Assembly (NCBI RefSeq): GCF_012932915.1
Contig: NZ_VCQU01000007.1
Coordinates: 186,001-250,000, forward strand
From: Antrihabitans stalactiti
Lineage (GTDB): Bacteria; Actinomycetota; Actinomycetes; Mycobacteriales; Mycobacteriaceae
DNA: 64,000 bases
Direction of reading: 5' to 3'
Numbering within the stretch: the first letter of the stretch is position 1; each line of letters starts with the position of its first letter. Below are positions 1-9,008 of the stretch, piece after piece. Position numbers and translations under genes: made by a program. The notes below the pieces were generated by a model that was not told where the DNA came from, searched no databases, and saw only the letters and a program-made list of their open reading frames with translations.

Positions 1-978
1 GAAGTGGCGTTCACCAACGAGTTGTTCGGTCGCATCGAAGACGTGCTCGGCCTGCCTCGAAACACGCTCAAGGTCGGCATCATGGACGAAGAGCGCCGCA
101 CGACGGTCAACCTGTCGGCGTGCATCAAGGCCGCCGAAGCGCGTGTGGTCTTCATCAACACCGGTTTCCTCGACCGCACAGGCGACGAGATCCACACCTC
201 CATGGAGGCCGGACCGGTCGTGCGCAAGGCCGACATGAAGAAGCAGCACTGGATCCTGTCCTACGAGGACTTCAACGTCGATACAGGGCTTGCCGACGGT
301 CTCGAAGGCAAGGCGCAGATCGGCAAGGGGATGTGGGCGATGCCCGACCTCATGCACGACATGCTCGAGCAGAAAATCGCGCACCCGCGGGCCGGCGCCA
401 ACACTGCATGGGTGCCGTCGCCGACCGCCGCGACTTTGCATGCGACGCACTACCACAAGGTCAACGTGTTCGAGCGGCAGAAGGAGATCGCGAAGAGCAA
501 GCGCGCGACCGTCGACGACATTCTGGTCATTCCGCTTGCGGCCGATACGAATTGGTCCGCCGAGGAGAAGCAGAACGAGTTGGACAACAACTCGCAGTCG
601 ATCCTCGGGTATGTGGTCCGCTGGATCGACCACGGCGTCGGTTGTTCGAAGGTGCCCGACATCAACGATGTCGGCCTGATGGAAGACCGTGCAACGCTGC
701 GCATTTCGAGCCAGCTCGTCGCGAACTGGCTGCGCCACGGCGTTGTCACCGAAGCCGACGTGCGCGCGAGCCTCGAGCGGATGGCGCCCGTCGTCGACCG
801 CCAGAATGCCGGCGACCCCACCTACAAGCCGCTTGCACCGGACTTCGACACCAACATCGCGTTCCAGGCTGCGGCGGAGCTCATTCTCGAGGGCACCAGA
901 CAGCCCAACGGGTACACGGAGCCGATCCTGCATCGCCGCCGTCGCGAGTACAAAGCCGCCAACACAGCAAACGCATAG
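1..978 (+). CDS. glcB: Malate synthase G, C-terminal part (5' end outside window)
   Basis: Condenses glyoxylate and acetyl-CoA to malate in the glyoxylate shunt; cytoplasmic. The frame is open from base 1, so the start lies upstream and about 325 C-terminal codons are present of the usual ~725. The fragment carries [10 protein letters not shown] followed by [13 protein letters not shown]. The Cys-to-Asp spacing of 14 residues equals that between C617 and D631 of the E. coli enzyme, which makes the Asp at 685-687 the catalytic base. The family's C-terminal helical plug ([12 protein letters not shown] and onwards) is intact. glcB lies near gcvP in M. tuberculosis too. The identification is secure; the true start cannot be seen. 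Confidence 0.96.
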   Translation, partial: EVAFTNELFGRIEDVLGLPRNTLKVGIMDEERRTTVNLSACIKAAEARVVFINTGFLDRTGDEIHTSMEAGPVVRKADMKKQHWILSYEDFNVDTGLADGLEGKAQIGKGMWAMPDLMHDMLEQKIAHPRAGANTAWVPSPTAATLHATHYHKVNVFERQKEIAKSKRATVDDILVIPLAADTNWSAEEKQNELDNNSQSILGYVVRWIDHGVGCSKVPDINDVGLMEDRATLRISSQLVANWLRHGVVTEADVRASLERMAPVVDRQNAGDPTYKPLAPDFDTNIAFQAAAELILEGTRQPNGYTEPILHRRRREYKAANTANA

Positions 979-1015
979 CTCCCGGCGTGTCGTTGTGGCC
1001 GGGTAGCCTAGCTGG

Positions 1016-1474
1016 GTGACTTCGTTTCCCGATGTCGTCCTCGGGCTACCCGAGCACGCCGAACGGCTCGATCTACCGTTCGGCACCTTCTTCGTACGGC
1101 TGGCGGGTGAGCGGACGGGCGGTGCGATGTCGGCGGTCCAGACCATCCTCGAGCCGGGTGCGATAGGTGCGGCACCGCACGTCCATCACGGTCACGAGGA
1201 GTACTTCCTGATCACTGCGGGCGCGGTGTCTTTCGAACTGGCAGACCGCACGCAAACGGTCGGCGAAGGCGGTGCTGTCGCGGTGCCTCGCGGTCAGGCG
1301 CATGGTTTTCGGAACGAGGGCGACGTACCTGCGGAGCTGATCATGCTGTTCATGCCTGGTGGCTACGAGAACTACTTTCGCGACGTCGCCAGAGCCGCCG
1401 AGGATGGGCAGGCAGTCACGCCTGGTCTGCTGACTCAGCTACGCAGCCGCTACCAGACGACGCCGTGGCCATGA
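1016..1474 (+). CDS. Single-domain cupin protein
   Basis: A 152-residue protein with one cupin_2 barrel. Metal-binding motif 1 is seen as PHVHHGHEE (His55, His57, His60, Glu61/62) and motif 2 as PRGQAHGF (His near residue 97). No signal peptide or second domain is present. Cupins of this size are often metal-dependent isomerases, dioxygenases or sensors, and the substrate cannot be read here. The GTG start at 1016 lies 37 bases after glcB. The stop overlaps the next gene's ATG as ATGA, so the two are probably translationally coupled. Confidence 0.8.
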   Translation: MTSFPDVVLGLPEHAERLDLPFGTFFVRLAGERTGGAMSAVQTILEPGAIGAAPHVHHGHEEYFLITAGAVSFELADRTQTVGEGGAVAVPRGQAHGFRNEGDVPAELIMLFMPGGYENYFRDVARAAEDGQAVTPGLLTQLRSRYQTTPWP

Positions 1475-3078
1475 CAGATCGTCAAGGGCACCATCGCAGC
1501 ACGGAAGGCCACCGTGGCGTCAGTAAAGGCGTGATCTTCGCCGTCATCGCGTTGATCGTCGTCGTCGCACTCGTGGTCGGCTGGTTCAGCTTGCGCGACA
1601 GGGTAAGTGACGAATCCGATGCGGCCGCGCAGACCTGCGTCGACGGCGACGCACAGCTGAACGTCACCGCGGACCCTGAAATTGCGAGTCAGCTCGAAGC
1701 TATCGCGAACAAGTACAACGAGACCAAACCTGTTGTGCGGGACAGCTGTGCGCACGTGGCGATGATCGCCAAGCCGTCCGAGGCTGTTCGCGTGGCGCTG
1801 GCTGCGAAGGACTGGGACGTCGCTGCTCTCGGACCGAAGCCCGCGCTGTGGATTCCGTCGTCGTCGCAGACGCTGAATCGTGTCGCTGCGGGCGTCATCG
1901 ACGGCGATCCGAAGTCGATCGCGTCGAGCTCGGTCGTGCTCGCGGTCCACAAGGCTTTGGCAGACGAACTGACAGGGCGGAAAGCCGGCTGGGGTGATTT
2001 GCCCGGACTGAAGGGGATTTCCGTACCGCTCGGCCCCGGGTCGGATTCGACATTGCTGGCATCGGAAGCGGTGGCTGCCGCAGTCGCGAACGCAGGGTTC
2101 GGTCCGCTGAGCGAGGAAGCCGCGCGGTCCGGGCCGGTGGTGGCTGCGTTGTCGCAACTTGTCACCAACTCGACGGGCAAGGCAACCGACACTGCGGCAG
2201 CGCTGAATGCCCTTGTGGGCGAAGCTGATTCGGTCCAAGCGGTCGCTGTCACCGAGCACCAGCTCAGCTCGGCGGGCGACAAGGTCGTCGCATACAAGCC
2301 GGTGGGTGCGACTATCGTCGCCGATTTTCCGGCTGCGACGCTGAACGGCGAGTGGGTCGACGAGACACAGAGTCGAATCGCTTCCATGTTCGTCGATTTT
2401 CTCCGGCAGCCCGAGCAGGCGAAAACGTTGTCCGACGCGGGCTTTCGGACCGGCGAGGTCGAGCGGTCACTACAACCAGCCGCCGGCCCGGTACTCGATC
2501 AGTTGGCGAACGTGTTGGCCCATCCGACTCTCGGAGCGAATACGACCGTGCTGCTCGACGTTTCGGCGTCGATGAGCAACCCACTCGTCGGTGTCGTCGA
2601 CGCACTGCATCGTTATGTGAACGGCGCTGGGGATTCGTCCGGGTTCGGCCTGTGGACCTATAGCAAAGGCCTCGACGGTCCCAAGCCCTATCACGTCGAT
2701 GTTCCGCTGGGTCCGTTGAATCGTAACGCAGCGAACTCAGCGTTGACGGCGGTGCGATCGACACCCGTCACGACCGACCAGGCGTACCCGACCTTGATCG
2801 ATGCGTACCGCGCCGCCGTCGCCGGATTCGTTGCAGGCAGAACGAATTCCGTCCTGCTCATCACCGACGGACCCGACGACGATTCGACGGTGAACGGTCA
2901 GCAACTACTCGACGCGATCGCCGCTGCCACCGACCCGAGCAAGCCCGTTCGGGTCAATGTCGTCGCACTCGGCGCTGCGCCACCGCAGACCTTGCGATCC
3001 CTGGCCGACCGCACCGGCGGCAGCGTCACCACCGGTCCGGACGCAGGCGCCGGGATTGCCAAGGCCCTTACCCCATGA
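1471..3078 (+). CDS. Membrane-anchored substrate-binding / von Willebrand A domain protein
   Basis: About 535 residues. A short basic N-terminus precedes one transmembrane segment (roughly residues 17-39). Next comes a solute-binding-protein-like region (about 60-330) containing phrases such as DVAALGPKPALW. A C-terminal VWA domain (about 345-535) has the MIDAS motif DVSASMS and a later ITDGPDD. The fold is therefore an extracytoplasmic ligand-binding module joined to a metal-dependent adhesion module; the ligand is unknown. The ATG at 1471 was chosen because it forms an ATGA overlap with the cupin gene; an in-frame GTG at 1465 is the alternative. It ends one base before the convergent gcvP stop. 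Confidence 0.75.
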   Translation: MTDRQGHHRSTEGHRGVSKGVIFAVIALIVVVALVVGWFSLRDRVSDESDAAAQTCVDGDAQLNVTADPEIASQLEAIANKYNETKPVVRDSCAHVAMIAKPSEAVRVALAAKDWDVAALGPKPALWIPSSSQTLNRVAAGVIDGDPKSIASSSVVLAVHKALADELTGRKAGWGDLPGLKGISVPLGPGSDSTLLASEAVAAAVANAGFGPLSEEAARSGPVVAALSQLVTNSTGKATDTAAALNALVGEADSVQAVAVTEHQLSSAGDKVVAYKPVGATIVADFPAATLNGEWVDETQSRIASMFVDFLRQPEQAKTLSDAGFRTGEVERSLQPAAGPVLDQLANVLAHPTLGANTTVLLDVSASMSNPLVGVVDALHRYVNGAGDSSGFGLWTYSKGLDGPKPYHVDVPLGPLNRNAANSALTAVRSTPVTTDQAYPTLIDAYRAAVAGFVAGRTNSVLLITDGPDDDSTVNGQQLLDAIAAATDPSKPVRVNVVALGAAPPQTLRSLADRTGGSVTTGPDAGAGIAKALTP

Positions 3079-3079
3079 G

Positions 3080-5896
3080 CTAGCTGCTGAACGCCTCGAT
3101 CGGCGGACACGAGCAGACGAGGTTGCGGTCGCCCTGCGCGCCGTCGATCCGACGAACGGCGGGCCACACCTTTGGGCGGCCGTGCTTGCCGCGCGGAAAG
3201 ACCGCTGTTTCACGGGAATACGGGTGATTCCACTCGTCGACCAAGCACGCCGCAGTGTGCGGAGCGCCACGCAACGGGTTGTCGTCGACTGGCCACTCCC
3301 CTGCACCGACGCGGTCGATCTCGCCGCGGATCGCGATCATCGCCTCGCAGAACTCGTCGATCTCGTCGAGGGATTCACTTTCCGTGGGCTCGACCATCAA
3401 CGTTCCGGCAACAGGGAAGCTCATCGTCGGTGCGTGGAAGCCGTAGTCCGCCAACCGCTTCGCCACATCGTCGACCGTGACGCCGGTCCGCTTCGTGATC
3501 TCACGCAGGTCGAGGATGCACTCGTGCGCAACCATTCCGGTCTCGCCGGTGTAGAGCACGGGATAGTGCTCGTCGAGGCGTCGTGCAATGTAGTTCGCCG
3601 ACGCGATCGCGGTCAGCGTCGCGCGACGCAGTCCGTCGGCGCCCATCATCCGGATGTATGCCCAGGTGATCGGCAGGATCGACGCGCTACCGTACGGCGA
3701 GGCCGAAATCGTTCCGCCCTTGCCGAGTTCCGGCATCAGCGGGTGACCCGGCAGGAACTCTGCGAGGTGTGACCGGACCCCGATCGGGCCGACCCCCGGA
3801 CCGCCACCACCGTGCGGGATGCAGAACGTCTTGTGCAGGTTCAGGTGGCTGACGTCGCCACCGAAACGACCTGGCCGGGCAAGGCCGACAAGGGCATTCA
3901 GGTTGGCGCCGTCGACGTATACCTGGCCACCGGCATCGTGCACAGCGGCGCACAACTCGCTGACTTCCTGCTCGTAAACACCGTGCGTCGACGGGTAGGT
4001 GATCATGATCGCGGCAAGGCGCTCGGCGTGGTCGGCGATCTTGGCGCGCAAGTCTTCCAGGTCAACGTCGCCGTTCGGCCGACACGCGACGACCTCGACC
4101 CGCATGCCGGCCATGACCGCCGATGCCGCATTCGTGCCGTGCGCGCTGGACGGGATCAGGCAGGTGTCGCGGTGGTCGTCGCCACGGCTGAGGTGGTACT
4201 GCCGAATCGCAAGCAGCCCAGCGTATTCGCCTTGCGAGCCTGCGTTCGGTTGCAGGCTGACAGCGTCGTATCCCGTGATAGCGGCGAGCCACGTCTCCAG
4301 GTCGTTGACGATGCGCAAGATTCCGGGGACGTCCTCGGTCGGCGCGAACGGATGCAGGCGCGAGAATTCCGGCCACGTGATGGCCTCCATCTCGGCCGTC
4401 GCGTTCAACTTCATCGTGCACGAACCCAGCGGAATCATGCTGCGGTCCAACGCAATATCTTTGTCGGACAGGGCGCGGAGGTAGCGCAGCATCGCGGTTT
4501 CGGTGCGATGGCGGGTGAACGCCGGGTGCGTCAGGTACTCCGACTTGCGCTGGTTGAGTATCGACGTCGTGTAACCCACCCACCCGTCACCGTCGGCACA
4601 GAAGGCACGAGCGACCGCACTGAGGTGGGCGGACGTCGTCGCCTCGTCGCACGACACACCGACGTGATCGGCGTCGATGAGGCGCAGGTTGATGTTGTCG
4701 GCCTTGGCTGCTGCCACAACCTCTTCGGCCCGACCCGGTACCCGGGCAGTGATCGTGTCGAAGAACTCGCCGTGCACGATCTCGATGCCACTGCGGCGCA
4801 ACATCGCCGCGAGCGCAGACGCGCGCTCGTTGACCCGTCGAGCGATCGCGGCCAACCCGTCGGCACCGTGATAGCTCGCGTACATAGCTGCCAGGATCGC
4901 CAGCAACACCTGTGCGGTGCAGATGTTCGACGTCGCCTTCTCGCGGCGAATGTGCTGCTCCCGGGTCTGCAGCGCGAGCCGGTAGGCCAAGTCACCGTCG
5001 GCATCGACCGACACGCCCACGAGACGGCCAGGAAGCTGACGCGCGTTCTTGCTGCTGACCGCGAGGTATCCCGCATGCGGACCGCCGTAGCCCATCGGAA
5101 CGCCGAAACGCTGCGTAGTTCCGAAACACACATCGGCGCCGATCTCGCCGGGCGGTGTGATGAGAGTCAGTGCGAGCAGGTCCGCGCCGATTGCGACCAG
5201 CGCCTTCTGCTCGTGCGCGGCGGCGATCATGTCCGACCAGTCGACGACGCGGCCCGACGCGCCCGGGAGCTGAGCAAGCACACCGAAGAACTCGCCGTCG
5301 GGCAAACCAGCGGTGAGATCGGCGGCGACGACCTCGATACCCAGCGGTTCCGCGCGGGTCTCGATGACGGCACGAGTCTGCGGGAACAGGTCGGCATCGA
5401 TCACGAACCGCGGCGACTTGCTCTTGCTCGCGCGTCGCAGCAACGTCATCGCCTCGGCTGCGGCAGTCGCCTCGTCGAGCATCGACGCGTTGGCTACCTC
5501 CATGCCGGTGAGGTCGGCGACCATCGTCTGAAAATTGAGCAACGCTTCTAGCCGACCTTGGCTGATTTCCGGCTGGTACGGCGTGTAGGCCGTGTACCAG
5601 GCAGGATTCTCCAAGATTCCGCGAACCAGCACCGGCGGCGTCAGCGTGTCGTAGTAGCCGAGGCCGATCATCGAGGTCGCGACCGTGTTGGTCGCTGCCA
5701 ACGCGCCGAGTTCCGCGAGCGTCTCGTGCTCGGTGGCGTGCGCAGGAAGGATGTCGAGACCCGACGCGTCGAGGATGCTGGCAGGCAGCGCCTTCTCGGC
5801 GATCTCATCGAGCGTTTGGACCCCGATCAGATCGAGGATCCTAACGAGGTCAGCAGCGTCGGGTCCGATATGGCGGTCCGCAAAAGAACGAGTCAC
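3080..5896 (-). CDS. gcvP: Glycine dehydrogenase (decarboxylating), P-protein
   Basis: The PLP-dependent P subunit of the glycine cleavage system decarboxylates glycine and passes the aminomethyl group to lipoyl-GcvH. The 938-residue length is right for the fused single-chain form: an N-terminal half with [18 protein letters not shown] and a C-terminal half holding the PLP-lysine motif [16 protein letters not shown], with the lysine at residue 689. The start is GTG at 5896, with GGAG five bases upstream. A tandem glycine riboswitch lies directly upstream. gcvH is nearby on the same strand, but gcvT is not in the window. The 3' end meets the VWA gene with a one-base gap. Confidence 0.97.
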   Translation of the reverse strand: MTRSFADRHIGPDAADLVRILDLIGVQTLDEIAEKALPASILDASGLDILPAHATEHETLAELGALAATNTVATSMIGLGYYDTLTPPVLVRGILENPAWYTAYTPYQPEISQGRLEALLNFQTMVADLTGMEVANASMLDEATAAAEAMTLLRRASKSKSPRFVIDADLFPQTRAVIETRAEPLGIEVVAADLTAGLPDGEFFGVLAQLPGASGRVVDWSDMIAAAHEQKALVAIGADLLALTLITPPGEIGADVCFGTTQRFGVPMGYGGPHAGYLAVSSKNARQLPGRLVGVSVDADGDLAYRLALQTREQHIRREKATSNICTAQVLLAILAAMYASYHGADGLAAIARRVNERASALAAMLRRSGIEIVHGEFFDTITARVPGRAEEVVAAAKADNINLRLIDADHVGVSCDEATTSAHLSAVARAFCADGDGWVGYTTSILNQRKSEYLTHPAFTRHRTETAMLRYLRALSDKDIALDRSMIPLGSCTMKLNATAEMEAITWPEFSRLHPFAPTEDVPGILRIVNDLETWLAAITGYDAVSLQPNAGSQGEYAGLLAIRQYHLSRGDDHRDTCLIPSSAHGTNAASAVMAGMRVEVVACRPNGDVDLEDLRAKIADHAERLAAIMITYPSTHGVYEQEVSELCAAVHDAGGQVYVDGANLNALVGLARPGRFGGDVSHLNLHKTFCIPHGGGGPGVGPIGVRSHLAEFLPGHPLMPELGKGGTISASPYGSASILPITWAYIRMMGADGLRRATLTAIASANYIARRLDEHYPVLYTGETGMVAHECILDLREITKRTGVTVDDVAKRLADYGFHAPTMSFPVAGTLMVEPTESESLDEIDEFCEAMIAIRGEIDRVGAGEWPVDDNPLRGAPHTAACLVDEWNHPYSRETAVFPRGKHGRPKVWPAVRRIDGAQGDRNLVCSCPPIEAFSS

Positions 5897-5917
5897 GACA
5901 ACTCCAGAGGGTCGACC

Positions 5918-6100
5918 CTCCCCCTCTGTCGTGTGCGCCTGAGAGATTCAGGGCGTGAGCCCCTTTCCCCGTGGGCGGGTGGATGGCCACCGCTTTCCAG
6001 AGACGTCGAAGCCCGCACGGTCCTCTATGCCTGAGAGATTGACGGGGAGGTGCTGCTCCTTCGGCGTCCGGACAGCCGAGGCTGGCCGAAACTCTCCCGT
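5918..6100 (-). promoter_or_regulatory. Tandem glycine riboswitch upstream of gcvP
   Basis: Read on the minus strand, two glycine aptamers follow one another. The first (about 6100-6028) begins GGGAGAGTTTCGG, contains GCCGAAGGAGCA and closes with TCTCTCAGGC. The second (about 6027-5918) has the CTCTGGAAAG core and closes with TCTCTCAGGCGC followed by GACAGAGG. These are the conserved blocks of the gcvT-type riboswitch. Just downstream lie two mutually exclusive hairpins. One is the palindrome GAGGGTCGACCCTC (5907-5920). The other pairs CAGAGGG with the CCCTCTG that touches the gcvP GGAG ribosome-binding site. This suggests control of translation. Glycine should switch gcvP on. Confidence 0.93.
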
Positions 6101-6121
6101 ACGACGGCGACGCCCATCCAT

Positions 6122-6187
6122 CATAGCGGCGGAGCTTGCGGAGCCGCCATTCAGCATAGCGGCGGAGCTTGCGGAGCCGCCATTCAG
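6122..6187. repeat. 33-bp tandem repeat, two perfect copies
   Basis: Two identical 33-base units (6122-6154 and 6155-6187) lie between the riboswitch and the stop of the MerR gene at 6193. Each unit contains GGCGG and CCGCC arms around an 11-base loop, so the RNA or single strand could form two adjacent hairpins. On the minus strand these would follow the MerR stop codon and could act as a transcription boundary before the riboswitch promoter. No T-tract is present. Confidence 0.85.
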
Positions 6188-6192
6188 CACAG

Positions 6193-6783
6193 TTAACCGG
6201 TCTTGCGGCTGACCCGGTTCTTACGTCTGAATGCGAGCTCGTCCTCGGGGCGAGCTTCGCTCTCGCCGCCATCGGCGCGCTCGGCGGGGAAGTTCGCAAT
6301 AGTGCCCGTGAGCTCACGCATCGCGCCACTCACGGCGATGCCGAACACGCCCTGACCACCCTGCAGTAAGTCGACAACCTCGTCGGCAGTCGTGCACTCG
6401 TACACGGTGGTGCCATCGGAGAAGAGCGTGATCTTGGCAAGGTCGTGGACACCGCGGTCGCGCAGATGATCCACCGCGATGCGGATGTTCTGCAGCGAGA
6501 TCCCGGTATCGAGGAGCCGCTTCACGATCTTGAGAACAAGGATGTCCTTGAAGGAGTACAGCCGCTGGCTCCCAGAACCCGCGGCACCGCGGATCGACGG
6601 AACGACGAGCGACGTGCGCGCCCAGTAGTCGAGCTGGCGGTAAGTGATTCCGGCGATCTGGCAGGCGCTCGGCACTCGATATCCGACCAAATCATCGGGA
6701 AGCGAGTCGTCCGGAAACAGGCCGGGCTGGATCTCCTGCGGCTGATCTACCACGGACAACTCCCTCTTCGATCGTGGTCGCAT
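6193..6783 (-). CDS. MerR-family regulator (Rv1830/ResR-type)
   Basis: A 196-residue regulator with an N-terminal MerR winged helix: YRVPSACQIAGITYRQLDYW (about 34-53), then a wing ending GSGSQRLYSFKDI. A coiled dimerisation helix and a C-terminal region with DELLQGGQGVFGIAVS-like spacing follow (VVDLLQGGQGVFGIAVSG). Its place between gcvP and the DUF151 gene matches M. tuberculosis Rv1830 (called ResR in later work), which is linked to growth and division control. ATG at 6783 was taken as the start; a GTG 11 codons downstream behind GAGGGAG is possible. A candidate operator lies 88 bases upstream. Confidence 0.88.
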   Translation of the reverse strand: MRPRSKRELSVVDQPQEIQPGLFPDDSLPDDLVGYRVPSACQIAGITYRQLDYWARTSLVVPSIRGAAGSGSQRLYSFKDILVLKIVKRLLDTGISLQNIRIAVDHLRDRGVHDLAKITLFSDGTTVYECTTADEVVDLLQGGQGVFGIAVSGAMRELTGTIANFPAERADGGESEARPEDELAFRRKNRVSRKTG

Positions 6784-6870
6784 ACTGCGACTCTCAGGTC
6801 TGCGACCAGGTTCAGCGTACGCCCGAAACGCTATGGCGCCGACACCATTGGGTCAACGCGACTCGCCAAT

Positions 6871-6897
6871 ATCTCAACCTAAACTTGAGGGTGAGAT
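6871..6897. promoter_or_regulatory. Inverted repeat, candidate MerR operator
   Basis: ATCTCAACC (6871-6879) and GGGTGAGAT (6889-6897) form an inverted repeat matching at 8 of 9 positions. A tighter pair, CTCAA...TTGAG, is nested at 6873-6889. The site lies in the leader of the MerR gene that starts at 6783. MerR proteins bind such dyads between -35 and -10 elements, so autoregulation is plausible but inferred. Confidence 0.45.
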
Positions 6898-6923
6898 TAA
6901 AGCGTTATACAGGACGGTCGGGC

Positions 6924-6986
6924 CGCGTGATCTGGACTGAGGAGCGAGGGAGCGCAGCGACTGAGTCGACGAGGGAAGATCGCGCG
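6924..6986 (+). repeat. Dispersed hairpin repeat, copy A
   Basis: Shares with copies B and C the ordered blocks CTGGACTGAGGAG, GGGAGCGCAGCGAC and CGACGAGGGAA. Its ends pair as CGCGTGATCT with AGATCGCGCG, one mismatch apart. It fills the gap between the DUF151 gene (ends 7037) and the MerR gene. GGGCCGC precedes the core, as it does in copy B. Confidence 0.8.
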
Positions 6987-7036
6987 AAACTGCCCGGCCG
7001 GCAGGCGAGCGCAGCGAGCTAAGAAATGTCACAGTC

Positions 7037-7510
7037 CTATCCATCCGTGGCTTTGAAGTCGTCCGGAGATACCGATTCGAGGAACTCCTTGAACTTCTCG
7101 ACCTCGTCCTCGCGCTCGTCCGGCATCACCAAACCAGCCTCTGCAAGCACAGGCTCCTCGGCAAAAATCGGCACCCCGACCCGAAGCGCGATCGCCACCG
7201 AATCCGACGGGCGAGCGGATACGCGGAGATCTTGATCGAAGACGAGGTCTGCGTAGAACGTGCCCTCTTGCAGATCGACGATGCGGACCTCTTTCAACGT
7301 CCGCCCCAAGGCCGTGATCAAGTTCTTGATGAGATCGTGCGTCAACGGCCGCACCGGCTCTACTCCCTGTTGTTCCAGGACGATTGCGGTCGCTTCCGTC
7401 TGGCCGATCCAGATGGGCAGGTAGCGATCACCATCGGTCTCGCGCAGCAACAACACAGGTTGATTCTGTGGCTGCTCCACACGGATACCGATCACACGCA
7501 TTTCGCTCAT
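7037..7510 (-). CDS. Bifunctional nuclease family protein (DUF151)
   Basis: A 157-residue soluble protein with the DUF151 fold: MSEMRVIGIRVE, LPIWIGQTEATAI, then SVAIALRVGVPIFAEEPVL. The acidic tail (DEREDEVEKFKEFLESVSPDDF) is typical of the family. Plant and bacterial members have been reported with DNase/RNase activity, and the mycobacterial counterpart Rv1829 is uncharacterised as far as I know. It lies between two MerR genes on the same strand, separated from each by about 170-250 bases that hold a hairpin repeat. It may therefore be transcribed separately. Confidence 0.88.
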   Translation of the reverse strand: MSEMRVIGIRVEQPQNQPVLLLRETDGDRYLPIWIGQTEATAIVLEQQGVEPVRPLTHDLIKNLITALGRTLKEVRIVDLQEGTFYADLVFDQDLRVSARPSDSVAIALRVGVPIFAEEPVLAEAGLVMPDEREDEVEKFKEFLESVSPDDFKATDG

Positions 7511-7594
7511 CGCGACCGCCTCCCAGCTCGAAGCCCTACAAATAGTCTATGCGAGTTCATGATTAGCCGTGACGTACAGCCGCGGTTGGGCCGC

Positions 7595-7655
7595 ACGATC
7601 TGGACTGAGGAGTTGCTGGGAGCGCAGCGACCCCGCACGACGAGGGAAAGATCGG
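7595..7655 (+). repeat. Dispersed hairpin repeat, copy B
   Basis: Contains the same three core blocks as copies A and C (CTGGACTGAGGAG, GGGAGCGCAGCGAC, CGACGAGGGAA). The terminal arms are CGATCT and AGATCG. It lies between the ftsR-type gene (ends 7680) and the DUF151 start (7510). With copy A it brackets the DUF151 gene. Confidence 0.8.
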
Positions 7656-7679
7656 GCGTTCAAAGCCCAACCGCCAGTG

Positions 7680-8414
7680 TTACTGGCCTAACGCGGACCG
7701 GACCGCTGCCTTCACCAGACATGTGTGCAGTGTGAGGGATAGCGCGGCCAACTCGCGAACCATTTCTTCCGCGCGATCGCGAGCACCTGCGTCGCGACCC
7801 TTGGCGACCGGCCCGGCGATCTGGGCGATAAGGCCGGCCTCACGATCGGCGGCAAGTTTGAACGCCCGGAGATGACGGGCTTCGAGGCCGAATTCCGACA
7901 TCGCCTTCGCCGTGACGGCGAGGGCGACTGCGTCGTCGTCGAAGAAGCCCGCGGGCCCCGGCGTGATCAGCCCTGCGCGAAGCAACTCGGCGAGAAAATT
8001 GTCGTCGATGCCTGCGCGCGTGATCAGGTCGTCCCGGCTGACCCGAACTTCACGATCGGTCCGGAATTCTTCGGGCGACACTTCGCCAGGCGCGACCACC
8101 AACGTGCGTGGTCGCGACGGCGACCGCTGTGCACCGAGCGTTGCTACGCCGCTGTCGATCGCTTCGAGCTGCTCTTTGATGACCTTCAGCGGCAAATACT
8201 GATCGCGTTGGGCGGTGAGGACGAACCGCAACCGCTCGCAATCAGCAATAGTGAATCTGCGATACCCCGACGGTGTGCGCTCGGGGCTGATCAGACCCTC
8301 GGATTCGAGAAACCGAATCTTCGAAATCGTGATGTCGGGAAAGTCAGGGCGCAGGCGGTCGAGGACGGAGCCGATCGACATCCCTCCTCGTGCCCGCTCC
8401 CCGACCGCGGTCAT
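7680..8414 (-). CDS. ftsR: MerR-family regulator, FtsR type
   Basis: A 244-residue protein. The N-terminal winged helix reads MSIGSVLDRLRPDFPDITISKI-RFLESEGLI with a wing ending GYRRF. The middle is low in complexity (GVATLGAQRSPSRP). A second helical domain (DLITRAGIDDNFLAELLRAGLI) precedes a C-terminal helix bundle (RHLRAFKLAADREAGLIAQIAGP). It corresponds to M. tuberculosis Rv1828 and to C. glutamicum FtsR, which regulates ftsZ. The ATG shares one base with the garA stop (TGATG), so the two genes are coupled. The neighbouring sbp and DUF881 genes also fit a division theme. Confidence 0.9.
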   Translation of the reverse strand: MTAVGERARGGMSIGSVLDRLRPDFPDITISKIRFLESEGLISPERTPSGYRRFTIADCERLRFVLTAQRDQYLPLKVIKEQLEAIDSGVATLGAQRSPSRPRTLVVAPGEVSPEEFRTDREVRVSRDDLITRAGIDDNFLAELLRAGLITPGPAGFFDDDAVALAVTAKAMSEFGLEARHLRAFKLAADREAGLIAQIAGPVAKGRDAGARDRAEEMVRELAALSLTLHTCLVKAAVRSALGQ

Positions 8415-8878
8415 CAGTTACCCGATTCACCCTGCGAGCGCGGCCCCATGAGGAACACGAGCCGGAACTTGCCGATCTGAACCTCGTCACCGCTCGCGAG
8501 AACGGCAGAATCCACCGGCTCACGATTTACATACGTGCCGTTGAGGCTGCCGACATCGACAACCTGAAACTCGTCATCTTCCTGGCGGAACTCCGCGTGG
8601 CGACGGCTCACAGTGACGTCGTCGAGAAAGATGTCACTGTCTGGATGTCGCCCGGCCGACGTGGTCGGCTGGTCGAGCAGGAACCGCGAACCGGCATTGG
8701 GACCACGCTTGACAACGAGTAGGGCCGAACCGACCGGCAGGCCCTCGACCCCCGAAACCGGCGCTTCACCCGTTTGGACGGCCGAAGTGTCGACTTCGTT
8801 CAGGAAATCAGCACGGAAGACCGACGTGGTCTCCGCCGCGCTCTCTCCATAAGCCGAGTCATTGTCGTTCTCGCTCAC
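8414..8878 (-). CDS. garA: FHA-domain metabolic regulator GarA/OdhI
   Basis: A 154-residue protein. The disordered N-terminus carries ETTSVF, with Thr17 and Thr18 as the sites phosphorylated by PknG/PknB in this family. The FHA domain (about 52-145) has GRHPDSDIFLDD, VSRRHAEF and LNGTYVN. The unphosphorylated protein binds 2-oxoglutarate dehydrogenase and glutamate dehydrogenase, setting flux between the TCA cycle and glutamate. The start is GTG at 8878 behind a strong GAGGAGGAGAAAC site. The 130-base gap to gcvH contains no obvious gene. Confidence 0.96.
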   Translation of the reverse strand: MSENDNDSAYGESAAETTSVFRADFLNEVDTSAVQTGEAPVSGVEGLPVGSALLVVKRGPNAGSRFLLDQPTTSAGRHPDSDIFLDDVTVSRRHAEFRQEDDEFQVVDVGSLNGTYVNREPVDSAVLASGDEVQIGKFRLVFLMGPRSQGESGN

Positions 8879-9008
8879 CGTTTCTCCTCCTCAGTGGGCT
8901 TTTTGCCCCGACTGTTCAGTCCCGACTGGCACACACAGACGTTTCCCATGACCGTACCTTGCCGAGGGTAGTGCGTGTAGGCAGACTGGCGACGACACCG
9001 GGGGCTAT

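Noticed and set aside
3812-5551. Long open frame on the plus strand opposite gcvP, about 579 codons
   Set aside because: It runs antisense to a gene with clear family motifs and is rich in Arg, Gly and Asp, as expected from reading a GC-rich gene in the wrong frame.
6122-6187. Possible CRISPR array
   Set aside because: Only two directly adjacent identical units with no spacers, and no cas genes anywhere in the window.
6999-7019. GCGAGCGCAGCGAGC-type sequence, with a similar stretch at 13975-13999
   Set aside because: Simple GAGCGNAGCGAG runs are frequent in high-GC actinobacterial spacers. The two stretches share too little to call a second repeat family.
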